From Rhizorhabdus sp049889055 (GTDB taxonomy: Bacteria; Pseudomonadota; Alphaproteobacteria; Sphingomonadales; Sphingomonadaceae): 64,000 bases of DNA. Positions 40,896 through 51,366 of the stretch are shown here, one piece after another; within the stretch, counting starts at the first letter, position 1; every line of letters begins with the position of its first letter. Made by a program: the position numbers and the translations under genes. The notes below the pieces were generated by a model. It saw only the letters and a program-made list of their open reading frames with translations, did not search any database and was not told the origin of the DNA. Where the stretch lies: NCBI RefSeq assembly GCF_049889055.1, contig NZ_JBLTWO010000001.1, positions 558,001 to 622,000 of the forward strand. The letters are read 5' to 3'.

Positions 40896-42827
40896 ATGAT
40901 TTCCTTTTTCCGCCGTGCCCTCTCCTCGTGGATCGTCCTCGGCCTGCTGGCCCTGATCATGGTCGCCTTCATCATCACCGGGGTCGAATCGCCGTCGATG
41001 CTGGGCGGCGGCGGCGGCGGCGCGACCGTCGCCAAGGTCGATGGCAAGAAGATCAGCGCGCTCGAACTCACCAACCGTGTCCGCAACCAGATCGACGGCC
41101 TGCGCCGCGAACGGCCGGAGATCGATGCCCAGAGCTTCCTCGCTTCGGGCGGCTTCGAGCAGGTCCTGAACGGCATGATCAACGCCCGCGCCATGGAAGC
41201 CTGGGGCAAGGATCAGGGCTTCGCGATCAGCAAGCGCATGGTCGACGCCGAAATCGCGGGCATGCAGGGCTTCCGCAATGTTGCCGGCCAGTTCGACGAG
41301 ACCGTGATGCGCACCGTGCTCGCCCAGGCCCGCATCAGCGAAAAGGAATTGCGCGCGGACATTGCGGGCGAGATCATCCGCAATCAGATTCTGACTCCCG
41401 CAGCGGCGCTCGCGCCGGTGCCGTCGAAGATGGCGCGCCCCTATGCGGCGCTGCTGATGGAGGTCCGCGAAGGATCGGTCGGGATCATCCCGCTGGCGCT
41501 GGTGGCAAACAAGACCCCGCCGAGCGACGCCGACGTGGCCGCCGCCTATAAGGCCAACATCGCTGCCTATACCCGCCCCGAGGCGCGCGTGCTTCGCTAT
41601 GCGGCGTTCGGCGAGGCGCAGCTGGCCGACAAGGCGAAGCCGACCGAGCAGGATATCGCGACCTATTACCGCGAAAATGCCGACAGCTTCGCCGCGCGCG
41701 AGACCCGGACGATCGCGCAGATCATCGCGCCGACCCAGCAGGCGGCCCAGACGATCGCCGCCTCCGTCAAGGGTGGCGCCAGCATGGCCGCTGCTGCCGC
41801 CAAGGCCGGGCTCGAAGCCTCGACGATCGCAGATCAGCAGAAGAAGGACTATAGCGATTCGGCAGGCGCAGCCGCCGCAGACCAGGCCTTCGCCGCTGCG
41901 AAGGGCGCGGTTGTGGGGCCGATCAAGGGGGCGTTCGGCTGGTATGTGCTCAAGGTCGAAGGCGTCGCCGGCAAGCCGGGCAAGACGCTCGACCAGGCCC
42001 GCGCCGAAATCCTGCCGGTCCTCCAGCGCCAGAAGATGCAGGAAGCGTTGTCCGAGCTCGCCGGAAAGATAGAGGATGCCATCGCGGACGGCAGCAGCTT
42101 CGCCGAAATCGCTGCGGCCAATAAGCTGGCGATCAAGGAAACCCCGGCCCTGCTGTCGAACGGCACCGCGATCGATCAGCCCGGCTGGAAGGCCCCGCCC
42201 GAGGTGAGCGCGCTGCTCAAGACCGGCTTCGAGGCCGCGGCCGACGATCGCCCCACGGTCGAGACGGTGATCCGCGACCAGAGCTATGCGCTGATGAACG
42301 TCGCGAAGATCATTCCGCCGACACCGCTCCCGCTGGCGCAGGTCCGCGAAGCCGTCATCCGCGACCTGGTCATCAAGCGCGCGCAGCGGCGGGCCAAGGC
42401 GGTCGGAGACAAAATCGTCGCGGCCGTCAACGCGGGCACCCCGCTCGCCAAGGCGATGGCCGACAGCGGTGTGGCGCTTCCGCCGGTGCAGCCGAGCCGG
42501 GCGCGCCAGCTCGACATCATCAGAGCCCAGCAGGCAGGCCAGCCCATCCCCGAGCCACTACGTGCCATGTTCGCGCTGCAGCCGGGCAAGGCTCGCCTCG
42601 TCACCGGCAATCAGGGCGCCTATTTCGTGACCGTTCTGAACAGGGTCGACCGCGGCGACCTGTCGCAGGCGGCGGCGCTCGTCGGCGTCACGCAGCAGGA
42701 ACTGACCCGCTCCTACACGCCCGAGCTGGGCGACCAGCTGATCCGCGCCGCGCGCGACGAGGTGGACGTGAAGCGCTATCACGACGCCATCACGGCGACC
42801 AAGCGCCAGATCGCCACACCGCAATAA
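40896..42827 (+). CDS. SurA-N/PpiD-type peptidyl-prolyl isomerase
   Basis: 643 residues. One N-terminal membrane anchor (ALSSWIVLGLLALIMVAFIITGV), then a SurA-like N-domain (VAKVDGKKISALELTNRVRNQID), a parvulin-type domain around residues 250-350 (EQDIATYYRENADSFAARETRT; KGAFGWYVLKVEGVAGKPGKT), and a second periplasmic part. PpiD-type proteins sit at the Sec exit and chaperone outer-membrane protein precursors. It is followed 15 bp later by trpE, an arrangement conserved in many alphaproteobacteria. Confidence 0.9.
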   Translation: MISFFRRALSSWIVLGLLALIMVAFIITGVESPSMLGGGGGGATVAKVDGKKISALELTNRVRNQIDGLRRERPEIDAQSFLASGGFEQVLNGMINARAMEAWGKDQGFAISKRMVDAEIAGMQGFRNVAGQFDETVMRTVLAQARISEKELRADIAGEIIRNQILTPAAALAPVPSKMARPYAALLMEVREGSVGIIPLALVANKTPPSDADVAAAYKANIAAYTRPEARVLRYAAFGEAQLADKAKPTEQDIATYYRENADSFAARETRTIAQIIAPTQQAAQTIAASVKGGASMAAAAAKAGLEASTIADQQKKDYSDSAGAAAADQAFAAAKGAVVGPIKGAFGWYVLKVEGVAGKPGKTLDQARAEILPVLQRQKMQEALSELAGKIEDAIADGSSFAEIAAANKLAIKETPALLSNGTAIDQPGWKAPPEVSALLKTGFEAAADDRPTVETVIRDQSYALMNVAKIIPPTPLPLAQVREAVIRDLVIKRAQRRAKAVGDKIVAAVNAGTPLAKAMADSGVALPPVQPSRARQLDIIRAQQAGQPIPEPLRAMFALQPGKARLVTGNQGAYFVTVLNRVDRGDLSQAAALVGVTQQELTRSYTPELGDQLIRAARDEVDVKRYHDAITATKRQIATPQ

Positions 42828-42842
42828 GGGACAGGCAAAGGG

Positions 42843-44354
42843 ATGGACGCGCGCGATCAGGCTGCCCTCGAAGCCTTGGCCCGGGGCAAACCGGCGCTCG
42901 TCTGGCGTACCCAGGTCGCCGACTGCGACACGCCGGTCGCTGCCGCGCTCAAGCTGATCGTTCCCGGGCGGGGTGATTTCCTGCTGGAGTCGGTCGAGGG
43001 CGGCGCCGTACGCGGCCGCTATTCGCTGCTGGGCCTTGCGCCCGATCTGCTGTTCAGAGCGCGAGGTAACAGCGCAGAAATCAACCGCGAATGGGCGACC
43101 CGGCCCGACGCGTTCGAGCCGCTGCCTGGCGGCGCGCTGACGGAGATGCGACGGCTGGTGACCAGCTGCCGGATGGACGTCCCTGAAGGACTGCCCCGCG
43201 CGCTCGCCTGTCTGGTCGGCTATTTCGCCTATGAAACGATCGGCCTGGTCGAGAAGCTGCCGCGCGCACCCGTCAATCCGCTCGACCTGCCCGACATGCT
43301 GTTCGCGCGGCCGACCCTGATCCTGATCTTCGATCGCCTCGCCGACCAGTTGTTCCTCGTCGCGCCTCTGTGGCCAGACAGCCCCGGTTCACCGGAAGCC
43401 AAGGTGGCAGGCGCAATCGAGCGAATCGAAGCGCAGGCGGCGACCCTCACGGGCACGCTGCCGCCGCGTCCGACCGTCGATGTGCCCGATCCCTCCACGG
43501 TCGCCGCTACGCCGCAGCTTGAACCCGGCCGCTATGCCGCGATGGTGGACCGCGCAAAGGGCTATATCGGTGCGGGAGACATATTCCAGGTCGTGCTCGC
43601 CCAGCGCTTCACCGTCGATTTTCCGCTGCCGCCGGTCGACCTCTATCGCGCGCTGCGACGGATCAACCCGTCACCCTTCCTCTATTTCCTCGACCTGCCC
43701 GGCTTCGCCCTGATCGGTTCGTCCCCGGAAATTCTGGTGCGGGCACGCGACGGTGAGGTCACGATCCGGCCGATTGCGGGCACCCGCCCGCGCGGCGCGA
43801 CGTCGCTGGAGGATAGCGCGAACCGCGAGAGCCTGCTCGCCGATCCCAAGGAGCGCGCCGAACATCTGATGCTGCTCGACCTGGGGCGTAACGATGTCGG
43901 CCGGGTTGCGGTGGCCGGGACTGTCGAAGTCACCGACAGTTATACGGTCGAGCATTACAGCCATGTGATGCATATCGTCTCGAACGTCGTTGGTCGGCTC
44001 GACCCATCCAAGGATGCCCTCGACGCTCTGTTCGCCGGCTTTCCCGCTGGCACGGTTTCCGGCGCCCCCAAGGTCCGCGCCTGCGAGATCATCGCCGAGC
44101 TCGAGCCCGAAGCACGCGGCGCCTATGCCGGCGGCGTCGGCTATTTCTCCCCCGACGGGTCGATGGACAGCTGCATCGTGCTGCGTACCGCCGTGGTGAA
44201 GGACGGCGTGATGCACGTCCAGGCCGGTGCTGGCATCGTCGCTGATAGCGACCCCGCCTATGAGCAGCGCGAATGTGAAGCCAAGGCTGGCGCCCTGATC
44301 GCGGCAGCGCGGGAGGCAATCAAGCATGCCGGCGAGGCAAGCTACGGCCAGTAG
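42843..44354 (+). CDS. trpE: Anthranilate synthase component I
   Basis: 503 residues. Signatures: LLESVEGGAVRGRYSLLGLAPD (N-terminal Trp-feedback site LLES), FQVVLAQRF, NPSPFLYFLD, SSPEILVRARDGEVTIRPIAGTRPRG, KERAEHLMLLDLGRNDVGRV and FPAGTVSGAPKVRACEII. It makes anthranilate from chorismate with the glutaminase TrpG. AAAGGG precedes ATG 42843. TrpG does not follow; the next gene is an outer-membrane barrel, so the trp genes are split here. Confidence 0.95.
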   Translation: MDARDQAALEALARGKPALVWRTQVADCDTPVAAALKLIVPGRGDFLLESVEGGAVRGRYSLLGLAPDLLFRARGNSAEINREWATRPDAFEPLPGGALTEMRRLVTSCRMDVPEGLPRALACLVGYFAYETIGLVEKLPRAPVNPLDLPDMLFARPTLILIFDRLADQLFLVAPLWPDSPGSPEAKVAGAIERIEAQAATLTGTLPPRPTVDVPDPSTVAATPQLEPGRYAAMVDRAKGYIGAGDIFQVVLAQRFTVDFPLPPVDLYRALRRINPSPFLYFLDLPGFALIGSSPEILVRARDGEVTIRPIAGTRPRGATSLEDSANRESLLADPKERAEHLMLLDLGRNDVGRVAVAGTVEVTDSYTVEHYSHVMHIVSNVVGRLDPSKDALDALFAGFPAGTVSGAPKVRACEIIAELEPEARGAYAGGVGYFSPDGSMDSCIVLRTAVVKDGVMHVQAGAGIVADSDPAYEQRECEAKAGALIAAAREAIKHAGEASYGQ

Positions 44355-44495
44355 CTGTGATGTATTTCACTTTTCAGCAAAAATTCGCAGTTGTGTCGTT
44401 TGTGCATCACATCGTTTTTCTTGCTTGCACTCAGGATCGAAATGCTGTGGGAACCGTTACCGCTGTGCCGTAACGGCAGCAGAAAGGGTTTTCAC

Positions 44496-45335
44496 ATGCG
44501 ATTTTTCCTCACGACCACTGCGGCGGCCGGACTGGTAGCCGCGATGGCTGCGAGCGCCGCCTCGGCGCAGGACGTGGCCTCGAGCAACTGGACCGGTTTC
44601 TATGTCGGTGGCCAGCTCGGCTATAACTGGCAGCCGACGGACGGCGACGAAGTCGTTTCGTTCGACCGTAACCTCGACGGCAATTTCGGCGACGCCTTCC
44701 CGAACTTCTCGCCGGGCTTCTGCGGCGGCGCGCCGACCTCGGCTCGTCCGACCACGGGCTGCTCCAAGGACAATGACTCGACCGCGTGGAAGCTGCACGC
44801 CGGCTACGACTATCAGTTCGGCGACACGTCGGGCCCGGTCGTCGGCCTGATCGCGGAATATGGCAAGTCGTACCTGTACGACAACGTCACCGCCTTCAGC
44901 ACCACTCCGGCCGTTTACAAGCTGCAGGCGAAGCTGAAGAGCGACGGCGCCATCCGCGCCCGCGCCGGTTACTCGTTCGAGACCGGCACGCTGATCTACG
45001 GCACCGGCGGTGCGGCCTATGGCAAGATCCGCAACAGCTTCTCGATGTCGAACACGGTCAACAGCGCGACCGTCAACGACCCGACGAAGAATGCCTGGGG
45101 CTGGACCTATGGCGGTGGTATCGAGCAGAAGATCGGCAACTTCTCGGTCGGCGCGCTCTACACCTTTACCGCACTGAAGAACAACGACAGCACGGTCCGC
45201 ATCGGCTCGCTCGCCGGCGTTACAACCGCGACCAACCCGTTCATTGCGCAGAACGCCGCAGGTACCGACTTCCAGCGTTCGTTCAGCAAGTTCGCGTTCC
45301 ACTCGGTTCGCGCGACCGTCAGCTATCGCTTCTGA
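44496..45335 (+). CDS. Outer membrane beta-barrel protein (Omp25/31 type)
   Basis: 279 residues. The signal peptide TTTAAAGLVAAMAASAASAQ ends near residue 25. The mature part alternates amphipathic strands: NWTGFYVGGQLGYNW, GYDYQFGDTSGPVVGLIAEYG, IRARAGYSFETGTLIYGTGG, WGWTYGGGIEQKIGNFSVGA, with a terminal aromatic residue, RATVSYRF, required by the BAM machinery. It resembles alphaproteobacterial Omp25/31-type barrels. Four Cys flank an extracellular-loop segment. It ends at a bidirectional terminator shared with degP. Confidence 0.88.
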   Translation: MRFFLTTTAAAGLVAAMAASAASAQDVASSNWTGFYVGGQLGYNWQPTDGDEVVSFDRNLDGNFGDAFPNFSPGFCGGAPTSARPTTGCSKDNDSTAWKLHAGYDYQFGDTSGPVVGLIAEYGKSYLYDNVTAFSTTPAVYKLQAKLKSDGAIRARAGYSFETGTLIYGTGGAAYGKIRNSFSMSNTVNSATVNDPTKNAWGWTYGGGIEQKIGNFSVGALYTFTALKNNDSTVRIGSLAGVTTATNPFIAQNAAGTDFQRSFSKFAFHSVRATVSYRF

Positions 45336-45353
45336 CGATCGGCTATCGCCTGT

Positions 45354-45391
45354 AAAAAAGGGCCGACGGAGCGATCCGCCGGCCCTTTTTC
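45354..45391 (+). terminator. Bidirectional intrinsic terminator
   Basis: AAAAAA, GGGCCG-A-CGG, AGCGAT, CCG-C-CGGCCC, TTTTT. It can serve the outer-membrane protein gene on plus and degP on minus. Confidence 0.85.
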
Positions 45392-45442
45392 TTTGCCTGC
45401 GTCAGATGGGCATCGCCACCCCCGGGGGATGGCGATGCGACC

Positions 45443-46993
45443 TTATTTCTTCAGCTGCACGCCGACATAGCGCGGCGGATTGTTGCCGCGCTGGACGAAC
45501 AGAAGCACCGAGGGGCGCTTGGCCTTCACCGCCGCATCGATCTGCGCGGCAGCCGCCTGCACGGTCGTGACCGGCATATTGTTGATCTGCAGGATGACGT
45601 CGCGGGGCTGGAAGCCATTGGCCGCCGCATCGCTGCTGGGATCGACGAAGCTCACCACAACGCCGCGCAGCGAGGCCGAAAGGCCGAGCCTGCGGGCGAT
45701 GTCGGGGGTGAGCGTCTGCAGGCCGAGCCCCAGCGAATTGCGGGTCGCCTGATCGGGAGCGGACTGGCCGCTGTCGGGCACGCTGTCGTCCTGATCGGCA
45801 TCCTGACCGCCGCTGATCAACTGATCTTCGGGCGGACGCTCGCCAAGCGTCACGGTCAGCGTCTTGCGCTGCCCTTCGCGGATCACCTCGACCGGCAGCT
45901 TGGCGCCAACGGCGGCCTTGCCCACGATATAGGACAGGGTGTTGTCGGGGGTGATCTCCTGTCCGTCGACCTTGACGATGATGTCGCCCTGACGAATGCC
46001 CGCGCGCGCCGCGGCTTCGCCCGGTTCGACACGAGCGACGATCTCACCGCGATCCTTGGGCAGGCCCAGGCTGGCCGCGATGTCCTCGGTCATCGGCTGG
46101 ATGCCGACGCCCAGATAGCCGCGACGAACGCGCTTGCCGGTCATCAGCTGGTCGATGATCGGCTTTGCCTCCTCGGCCGGAATCGCGAAGCCGATGCCGA
46201 CATTTCCGCCGGTCGGCGAGAAGATCGCCGTATTGATGCCGATCACATTGCCCTGCAGGTCGAACATCGGACCGCCGGAATTGCCCTGGTTGATCGACGC
46301 GTCGGTCTGAATGTAGCGATCATAAGGACCGCTGATCCCGATCGAGCGGTGCAGGGCCGACACGATACCCGCGGTAACGGTGCCGCCCAGACCGAAGGGA
46401 TTACCGATCGCGACAACCCAGTCGCCGACGCGGGTCCGCGTCGAATCACCGAACTGTACGAACGGCAGGTTCTTCGCCTCGATCTTCAGCAGAGCGAGGT
46501 CGGAGGCCTGATCGCGGCCGACGACGGTCGCCTTATATTCCTTGCGATCGGGCAGCGTCACGGTGATCGAGCTGACCACCGCATTGCTCCCGCCCTCGGG
46601 CGAGGCCGAGATGACGTGGTTGTTGGTGACGACATAGCCGTCGGCCGAGATGATGAAGCCCGAACCGAGCGAAGTCGCCTCGCGGGTGATCGGCTGGCCG
46701 TCCGAACCGCCGCCGCCGAACCGCTTGAAAAGCTCCTCGAACGGCGTGCCCGAAAAGGCGTTGCCGCCGCTGCGGACCTGAATCTTCTGGGTGGTGGAAA
46801 TGTTCACCACCGCCGGCTGCAGCCGGGCAGCGAGATCGGCGAAGCTCATCGGCGCGCCCGGACGGGGGGCGGCGGCGCTGATAGAACCCGGAGCGTTCTG
46901 CGCCACCTGTGCTCCCACAGGCTGCTGCATCGTCAGGGTTGCGGTGGTACCACCTGCCAGCAAGGCCGCGGTGATCGCATAGGCATAACGCAC
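45443..46993 (-). CDS. degP: DegP/Do-family periplasmic serine protease
   Basis: About 516 residues from GTG 46993 (AAGGAG 9 bases upstream; TTG 47002 is also possible). A signal/anchor precedes the protease domain with catalytic His (VTNNHVIS), Asp (DQASDLALLK) and Ser (QGNSGGPMFD), then two PDZ domains (GYLGVGIQPMTEDIAASL; RGVVVSFVDPSSDAAANG). It degrades misfolded envelope proteins. A long Gln/Asp linker (about 375-410) separates the PDZ domains. It is last in hflK-hflC-degP. Confidence 0.94.
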   Translation of the reverse strand: MRYAYAITAALLAGGTTATLTMQQPVGAQVAQNAPGSISAAAPRPGAPMSFADLAARLQPAVVNISTTQKIQVRSGGNAFSGTPFEELFKRFGGGGSDGQPITREATSLGSGFIISADGYVVTNNHVISASPEGGSNAVVSSITVTLPDRKEYKATVVGRDQASDLALLKIEAKNLPFVQFGDSTRTRVGDWVVAIGNPFGLGGTVTAGIVSALHRSIGISGPYDRYIQTDASINQGNSGGPMFDLQGNVIGINTAIFSPTGGNVGIGFAIPAEEAKPIIDQLMTGKRVRRGYLGVGIQPMTEDIAASLGLPKDRGEIVARVEPGEAAARAGIRQGDIIVKVDGQEITPDNTLSYIVGKAAVGAKLPVEVIREGQRKTLTVTLGERPPEDQLISGGQDADQDDSVPDSGQSAPDQATRNSLGLGLQTLTPDIARRLGLSASLRGVVVSFVDPSSDAAANGFQPRDVILQINNMPVTTVQAAAAQIDAAVKAKRPSVLLFVQRGNNPPRYVGVQLKK

Positions 46994-47102
46994 TTTGGCC
47001 AACTCCTTAAAACTCCTGTTCTGCTTCTGCCGACATTGCGAGCGGTTTATTTCGGTTCCGATCGCTGAACACCGCTTGAACGGTCGCGTTCCCGCTTGCC
47101 GT

Positions 47103-47972
47103 TCAGCGACGCCCTCTGAACTCGCGCAGATATTCGTTGTCGGGCGAAAGGATCACGTTGGAAGACCCCGGCGCATCGGTGCCATCGGTGCCGAAGGTGA
47201 CCCGATAGGACTGCATCGCCCGATAGAAATTATAGAAGTCCGGATCCTTGTTGAAGCTCTCGGCATAGGTGCCTGCCGCATTTGCATCCGCCTCGGCGGT
47301 GATGATCTGTGCCTGCTTGCGGCCCTCGGCCAGGATCGACCGGGCCTCCTGCTCACGCGCGGTGCGCATGCGGTTGAAGGCGGAATCGAGCGGCGTACCA
47401 TCGGGCAGGTCGGCGCGCTTGATCCGCACATCGACGATCTGCGCCCCATATTGACGCGCGACACGGTTCAGTCGGGTCTGAATATTGTCCATCACCGCGC
47501 CGCGCTCTGGGCTGAGCAGCGCCGCGAAGGGGCGCTTGCCCAGCTCGTTGCGCAGCGACGACCCGAGGATCGGACGCAAAGCCTCCTCCACGCGGCGCTC
47601 GGTGCCCGCCGTGATCGACATGCGGAGCGGATCGATGATCCGGTAGCGCGCATAGGCGTCCACCTCGAGCCGCAGCTGATCGGTGGACAGCACCGATTGG
47701 CGCTCCATGTCGAAGTTACGTACCCTTTTGTCGATCCAGACGATCTGGTCGATGAAGGGAATCTTGCCGATGATGCCCGCGCCCGTCCGACCGAAATCCT
47801 CGTTCGGCTTATAGGCGTTGTAGACGGTCTGCGGCTTCCCGAAGCGCACCACCAGCGCCTGTTTGGTCTCAGGCACGACTGCGAAGCAGCTGCTGATGAC
47901 GACGACGCCGAAGATGGCACCGATGGCGAGGCCGATGACGTTCCGGCTTGCGAGATTGTCGCTCATATTCAT
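47103..47972 (-). CDS. hflC: HflC protease modulator (SPFH/band 7)
   Basis: 289 residues. One N-terminal anchor (VIGLAIGAIFGVVVISSCF), then an SPFH domain with QALVVRFGKPQTVYNAY, SVLSTDQLRLEVDAYARYRI and RTAREQEARSILAEGRKQAQ. HflC with HflK forms the large membrane cage that controls FtsH. ATG 47972 overlaps the hflK stop (ATGA), so they are translationally coupled. Confidence 0.95.
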   Translation of the reverse strand: MNMSDNLASRNVIGLAIGAIFGVVVISSCFAVVPETKQALVVRFGKPQTVYNAYKPNEDFGRTGAGIIGKIPFIDQIVWIDKRVRNFDMERQSVLSTDQLRLEVDAYARYRIIDPLRMSITAGTERRVEEALRPILGSSLRNELGKRPFAALLSPERGAVMDNIQTRLNRVARQYGAQIVDVRIKRADLPDGTPLDSAFNRMRTAREQEARSILAEGRKQAQIITAEADANAAGTYAESFNKDPDFYNFYRAMQSYRVTFGTDGTDAPGSSNVILSPDNEYLREFRGRR

Positions 47973-49024
47973 TGCTGCTGCTGCGCCTTCGCTGCCTGCT
48001 GGGGCGGCAGGGGGATATAGGGGACGACATTGGGGGCCTCGACCACCGTCTTGTCGGTCTTGGCCAGCACGCGCTCCATCGTCTCATAATACATGCGACG
48101 GCGGGTCACCTCGGGCGCCAGACGATATTCGGCATAGACCTTGTCGAAGGCCGCAGCCTCGCCCTCGGCCTTGGCCCCGAGCTGCTGCGAATAGGCCCGC
48201 GCCTCGTTGAGATAGGCCTGCGCCTGCTGCTGCGCGGCAGATACCGACTTGAACGCCTCCACCACGGCGGCCGGCGGATCGGCCTGCTTGATTGCCACGC
48301 CCTGCACGGTGATGCCCGCGCGATAGCCGTCGAGGATTTCCTGCATACGCTGCTGGACGCGCTGCTCGATCTGGCTGCGCTGCGGGCCCATGGCGTCGTT
48401 CAGCGCGACGCGGGCGATCTCGGCGCGCATCGCGCTTTCGGCGACCTCGCCCACCGTTTCTTCCGGATTGGCCAATTCGTAGATGAAGAGTTCGGGATCG
48501 CGGATATTCCAGCGCACCGAATAGGCCAGGTCGATGATGTTCTGATCGCCGGTCAGCATCAGATTCTGACCCGTGCCGCCGCCTTCGGGGATATCCTTCA
48601 CGCGGATGTCCTCGATGTCGATCTTGGTGACCCGGTCGATCGGCGAGGGGAAGGTGAACTGCATGCCGGGGCCAAGCGTCTTGGCATAGGAGCCAAGGCG
48701 GGTGACGACACCGCGCTGCTGGGGGTCGATGCGGTGGCTGCTGGTCCACAGCACCCAGATCAGCAACAGCCCACCGACGCCCCAGAGGAGAAGCCGGCCG
48801 GCATCTGGCTCGGGTCCACCGCGCCCGCCAAAGCGCGCCCGTCCGCGACGCACCAGTTCGTCGATCGCGGAGCGTCCGGCAGGTCCGCGACCGGGCCGAC
48901 CGCGCGGGGGTTGGTTCCAGGGGTTGGGCTCGTCTCCGCCGCCGCCCGATCCTCCGCCGCCCCAGGGGCCGCCCTCGTTGAGAAGGGGCTGGCCGGGCAT
49001 TGCGCTGCTTTCGCTATCGTTCAT
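47969..49024 (-). CDS. hflK: HflK protease modulator (SPFH/band 7)
   Basis: 351 residues. Gly/Arg/Pro-rich cytoplasmic start (WGGGGSGGGGDEPNPWNQPP), one helix (LLLWGVGGLLLIWVLWTSS), then SPFH domain with RGVVTRLGSYAKTLGPGMQF, VSVRWNIRDPELFIYEL-type strands and a helix rich in Ala/Glu/Gln with IQGVAIKQADPP. It is the HflC partner that regulates FtsH. It is first in hflK-hflC-degP and divergent from the mrp gene. Confidence 0.95.
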   Translation of the reverse strand: MNDSESSAMPGQPLLNEGGPWGGGGSGGGGDEPNPWNQPPRGRPGRGPAGRSAIDELVRRGRARFGGRGGPEPDAGRLLLWGVGGLLLIWVLWTSSHRIDPQQRGVVTRLGSYAKTLGPGMQFTFPSPIDRVTKIDIEDIRVKDIPEGGGTGQNLMLTGDQNIIDLAYSVRWNIRDPELFIYELANPEETVGEVAESAMRAEIARVALNDAMGPQRSQIEQRVQQRMQEILDGYRAGITVQGVAIKQADPPAAVVEAFKSVSAAQQQAQAYLNEARAYSQQLGAKAEGEAAAFDKVYAEYRLAPEVTRRRMYYETMERVLAKTDKTVVEAPNVVPYIPLPPQQAAKAQQQQ

Positions 49025-49095
49025 GCATTCATTATAGGAGGCGATCGGCGGAAAAACAGTGCCCTTTGGTCGACGAAGCCCTATTTGCTGCCGCC

Positions 49096-50097
<1,002 letters not shown>

Positions 50098-50121
50098 GGG
50101 CTTGGGCAACAGGAGAGCGCA

Positions 50122-50538
50122 ATGCCGATCACCGAGGACGACGACCTTCGGCAGCTGATGCGCGAGACCCGGCACATCGCGATGGTCGGCGCCAGCGACC
50201 GGCCCGATCGTGCGAGTTTCGGCGTCATGCGCTTTCTGCTGTCGCACGGTTATGAGGTAACGCCGGTCAACCCGCAGCTGGCGGGTCAGACGATCCACGG
50301 CCGGACGGTCGTCGCTGCGCTCGAACAGGTGTCGCAGCCGATCGACCTTGTCGACATCTTCCGCAACACGGCAGCGGCGGGGCCGGTCATCGACGAGGCC
50401 ATTGCCGCAGGCGCGAAGGCCGTGTGGACCCAGTTGGGCGTGACGCCGAAAGAGGCGATCGAGCGAGCCGAGGCGGCCGGCCTGAAGGCGGTGGTCGATC
50501 GCTGCCCGGCGATCGAGATTCCCCGCCTCGGACTTTGA
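50122..50538 (+). CDS. CoA-binding (succinyl-CoA synthetase-like) domain protein
   Basis: 138 residues. Rossmann-type CoA-binding fold: HIAMVGASDRPDRASFGVMRFLLSHGYEVTPVNP, IDLVDIFRNTAAAGPVIDEAI, AVWTQLGVTPKEA, VVDRCPAIEIPRL with the conserved Cys. It is the yccU/CoA_binding_2 family, of unknown physiological role. AGGAG precedes ATG 50122. It is 24 bp after the mrp gene and probably in its operon. The 48 bp after its stop hold a triple repeat. Confidence 0.88.
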   Translation: MPITEDDDLRQLMRETRHIAMVGASDRPDRASFGVMRFLLSHGYEVTPVNPQLAGQTIHGRTVVAALEQVSQPIDLVDIFRNTAAAGPVIDEAIAAGAKAVWTQLGVTPKEAIERAEAAGLKAVVDRCPAIEIPRLGL

Positions 50539-50550
50539 GGGCCGGGCCCT

Positions 50551-50595
50551 GCCAGCCTAACGGATGCCAGCCTAACGGATGCCAGCCTAACGGAT
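50551..50595 (+). repeat. Three perfect 15-bp tandem repeats across a gene end
   Basis: GCCAGCCTAACGGAT occurs at 50551, 50566 and 50581. The unit is a multiple of three and holds the stop codon of the minus-strand phosphatase gene (50587-50589), so each copy has an in-frame stop. Confidence 0.9.
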
Positions 50596-51366
50596 GATCG
50601 CACGCGCGGCGCGCGCCGAGAGCCGCTCGACGGCATCGGCATGGATCGCCGGGGCCGTTGCCAACACGCCGAACTGCTCGCCCTTGGTGCTGTTGTAGCG
50701 CAGCGGGCGCCCCATCGCGTCGGTCACCACAGCACCCGCCTCCTGCGCGATCAGCGCAGCGGCAGCGATATCCCATTCATTGCCCCAGCGCAGCGTCGCC
50801 AGCAGGTCGGCGCGGTCGGCGGCGACCATCGCAATGCGCAGCGCGATCGAGTTGGGCTTGCCGACGGTGACGAGATCCGCGTCCGCGCGGGCCAGCACAT
50901 CGGCGGGAACGCGCGCTCCGGGCAAGCTCGCCCGGGCCGAAGCACGGATCGGCTCCCCGTTGAGATAGGCCCCGCGCCCCGCCTGCGCGCGCCAATGCTC
51001 GCCGCGCGCCGGAGCGTCGAGCACGCCGATCACCGGACGGCCACCCTCGACCAGCGCGATCGACACCGCCCAGCCTTCACGGCCGCGCACATAGTCGCGG
51101 GTGCCGTCGATCGGGTCGACCACCCAAACGCGGACGCAATTGAGCCGTTCGGCGCTGTCCGCGGTTTCCTCCGACAGCCAGCCCGCCTCGGGATCAAGCG
51201 CCATCAGCCGCTCGCGGAGCAGCGCATCGGCGGCGAGATCGATATCGCACACCGGACTGCCCGGCACCTTGTCCCAATATTTGAAGTCTCCCCGCCACGA
51301 GGCATGCGCCATCGCGCCGACTTCGGCCGCGATCGCGCTCACCGCGTTAAGGAGGGTGTCAGGCAC
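50587..51366 (-). CDS. Inositol monophosphatase / CysQ-type phosphatase
   Basis: 259 residues from GTG 51366. Metal-site motifs: WLSEETADS (Glu), WVVDPIDGTRDYVRG (Asp-Pro-Ile-Asp-Gly-Thr) and LRWGNEWDIAAAALIAQEAG (second Asp). This is the Mg2+/Li+-sensitive phosphatase fold, which includes inositol-1-phosphatase and 3'(2'),5'-bisphosphate nucleotidase (CysQ); the sequence does not decide. The start overlaps the pmbA stop by 8 bp. The stop lies in a 15-bp triple repeat. Confidence 0.85.
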   Translation of the reverse strand: MPDTLLNAVSAIAAEVGAMAHASWRGDFKYWDKVPGSPVCDIDLAADALLRERLMALDPEAGWLSEETADSAERLNCVRVWVVDPIDGTRDYVRGREGWAVSIALVEGGRPVIGVLDAPARGEHWRAQAGRGAYLNGEPIRASARASLPGARVPADVLARADADLVTVGKPNSIALRIAMVAADRADLLATLRWGNEWDIAAAALIAQEAGAVVTDAMGRPLRYNSTKGEQFGVLATAPAIHADAVERLSARAARAIIR

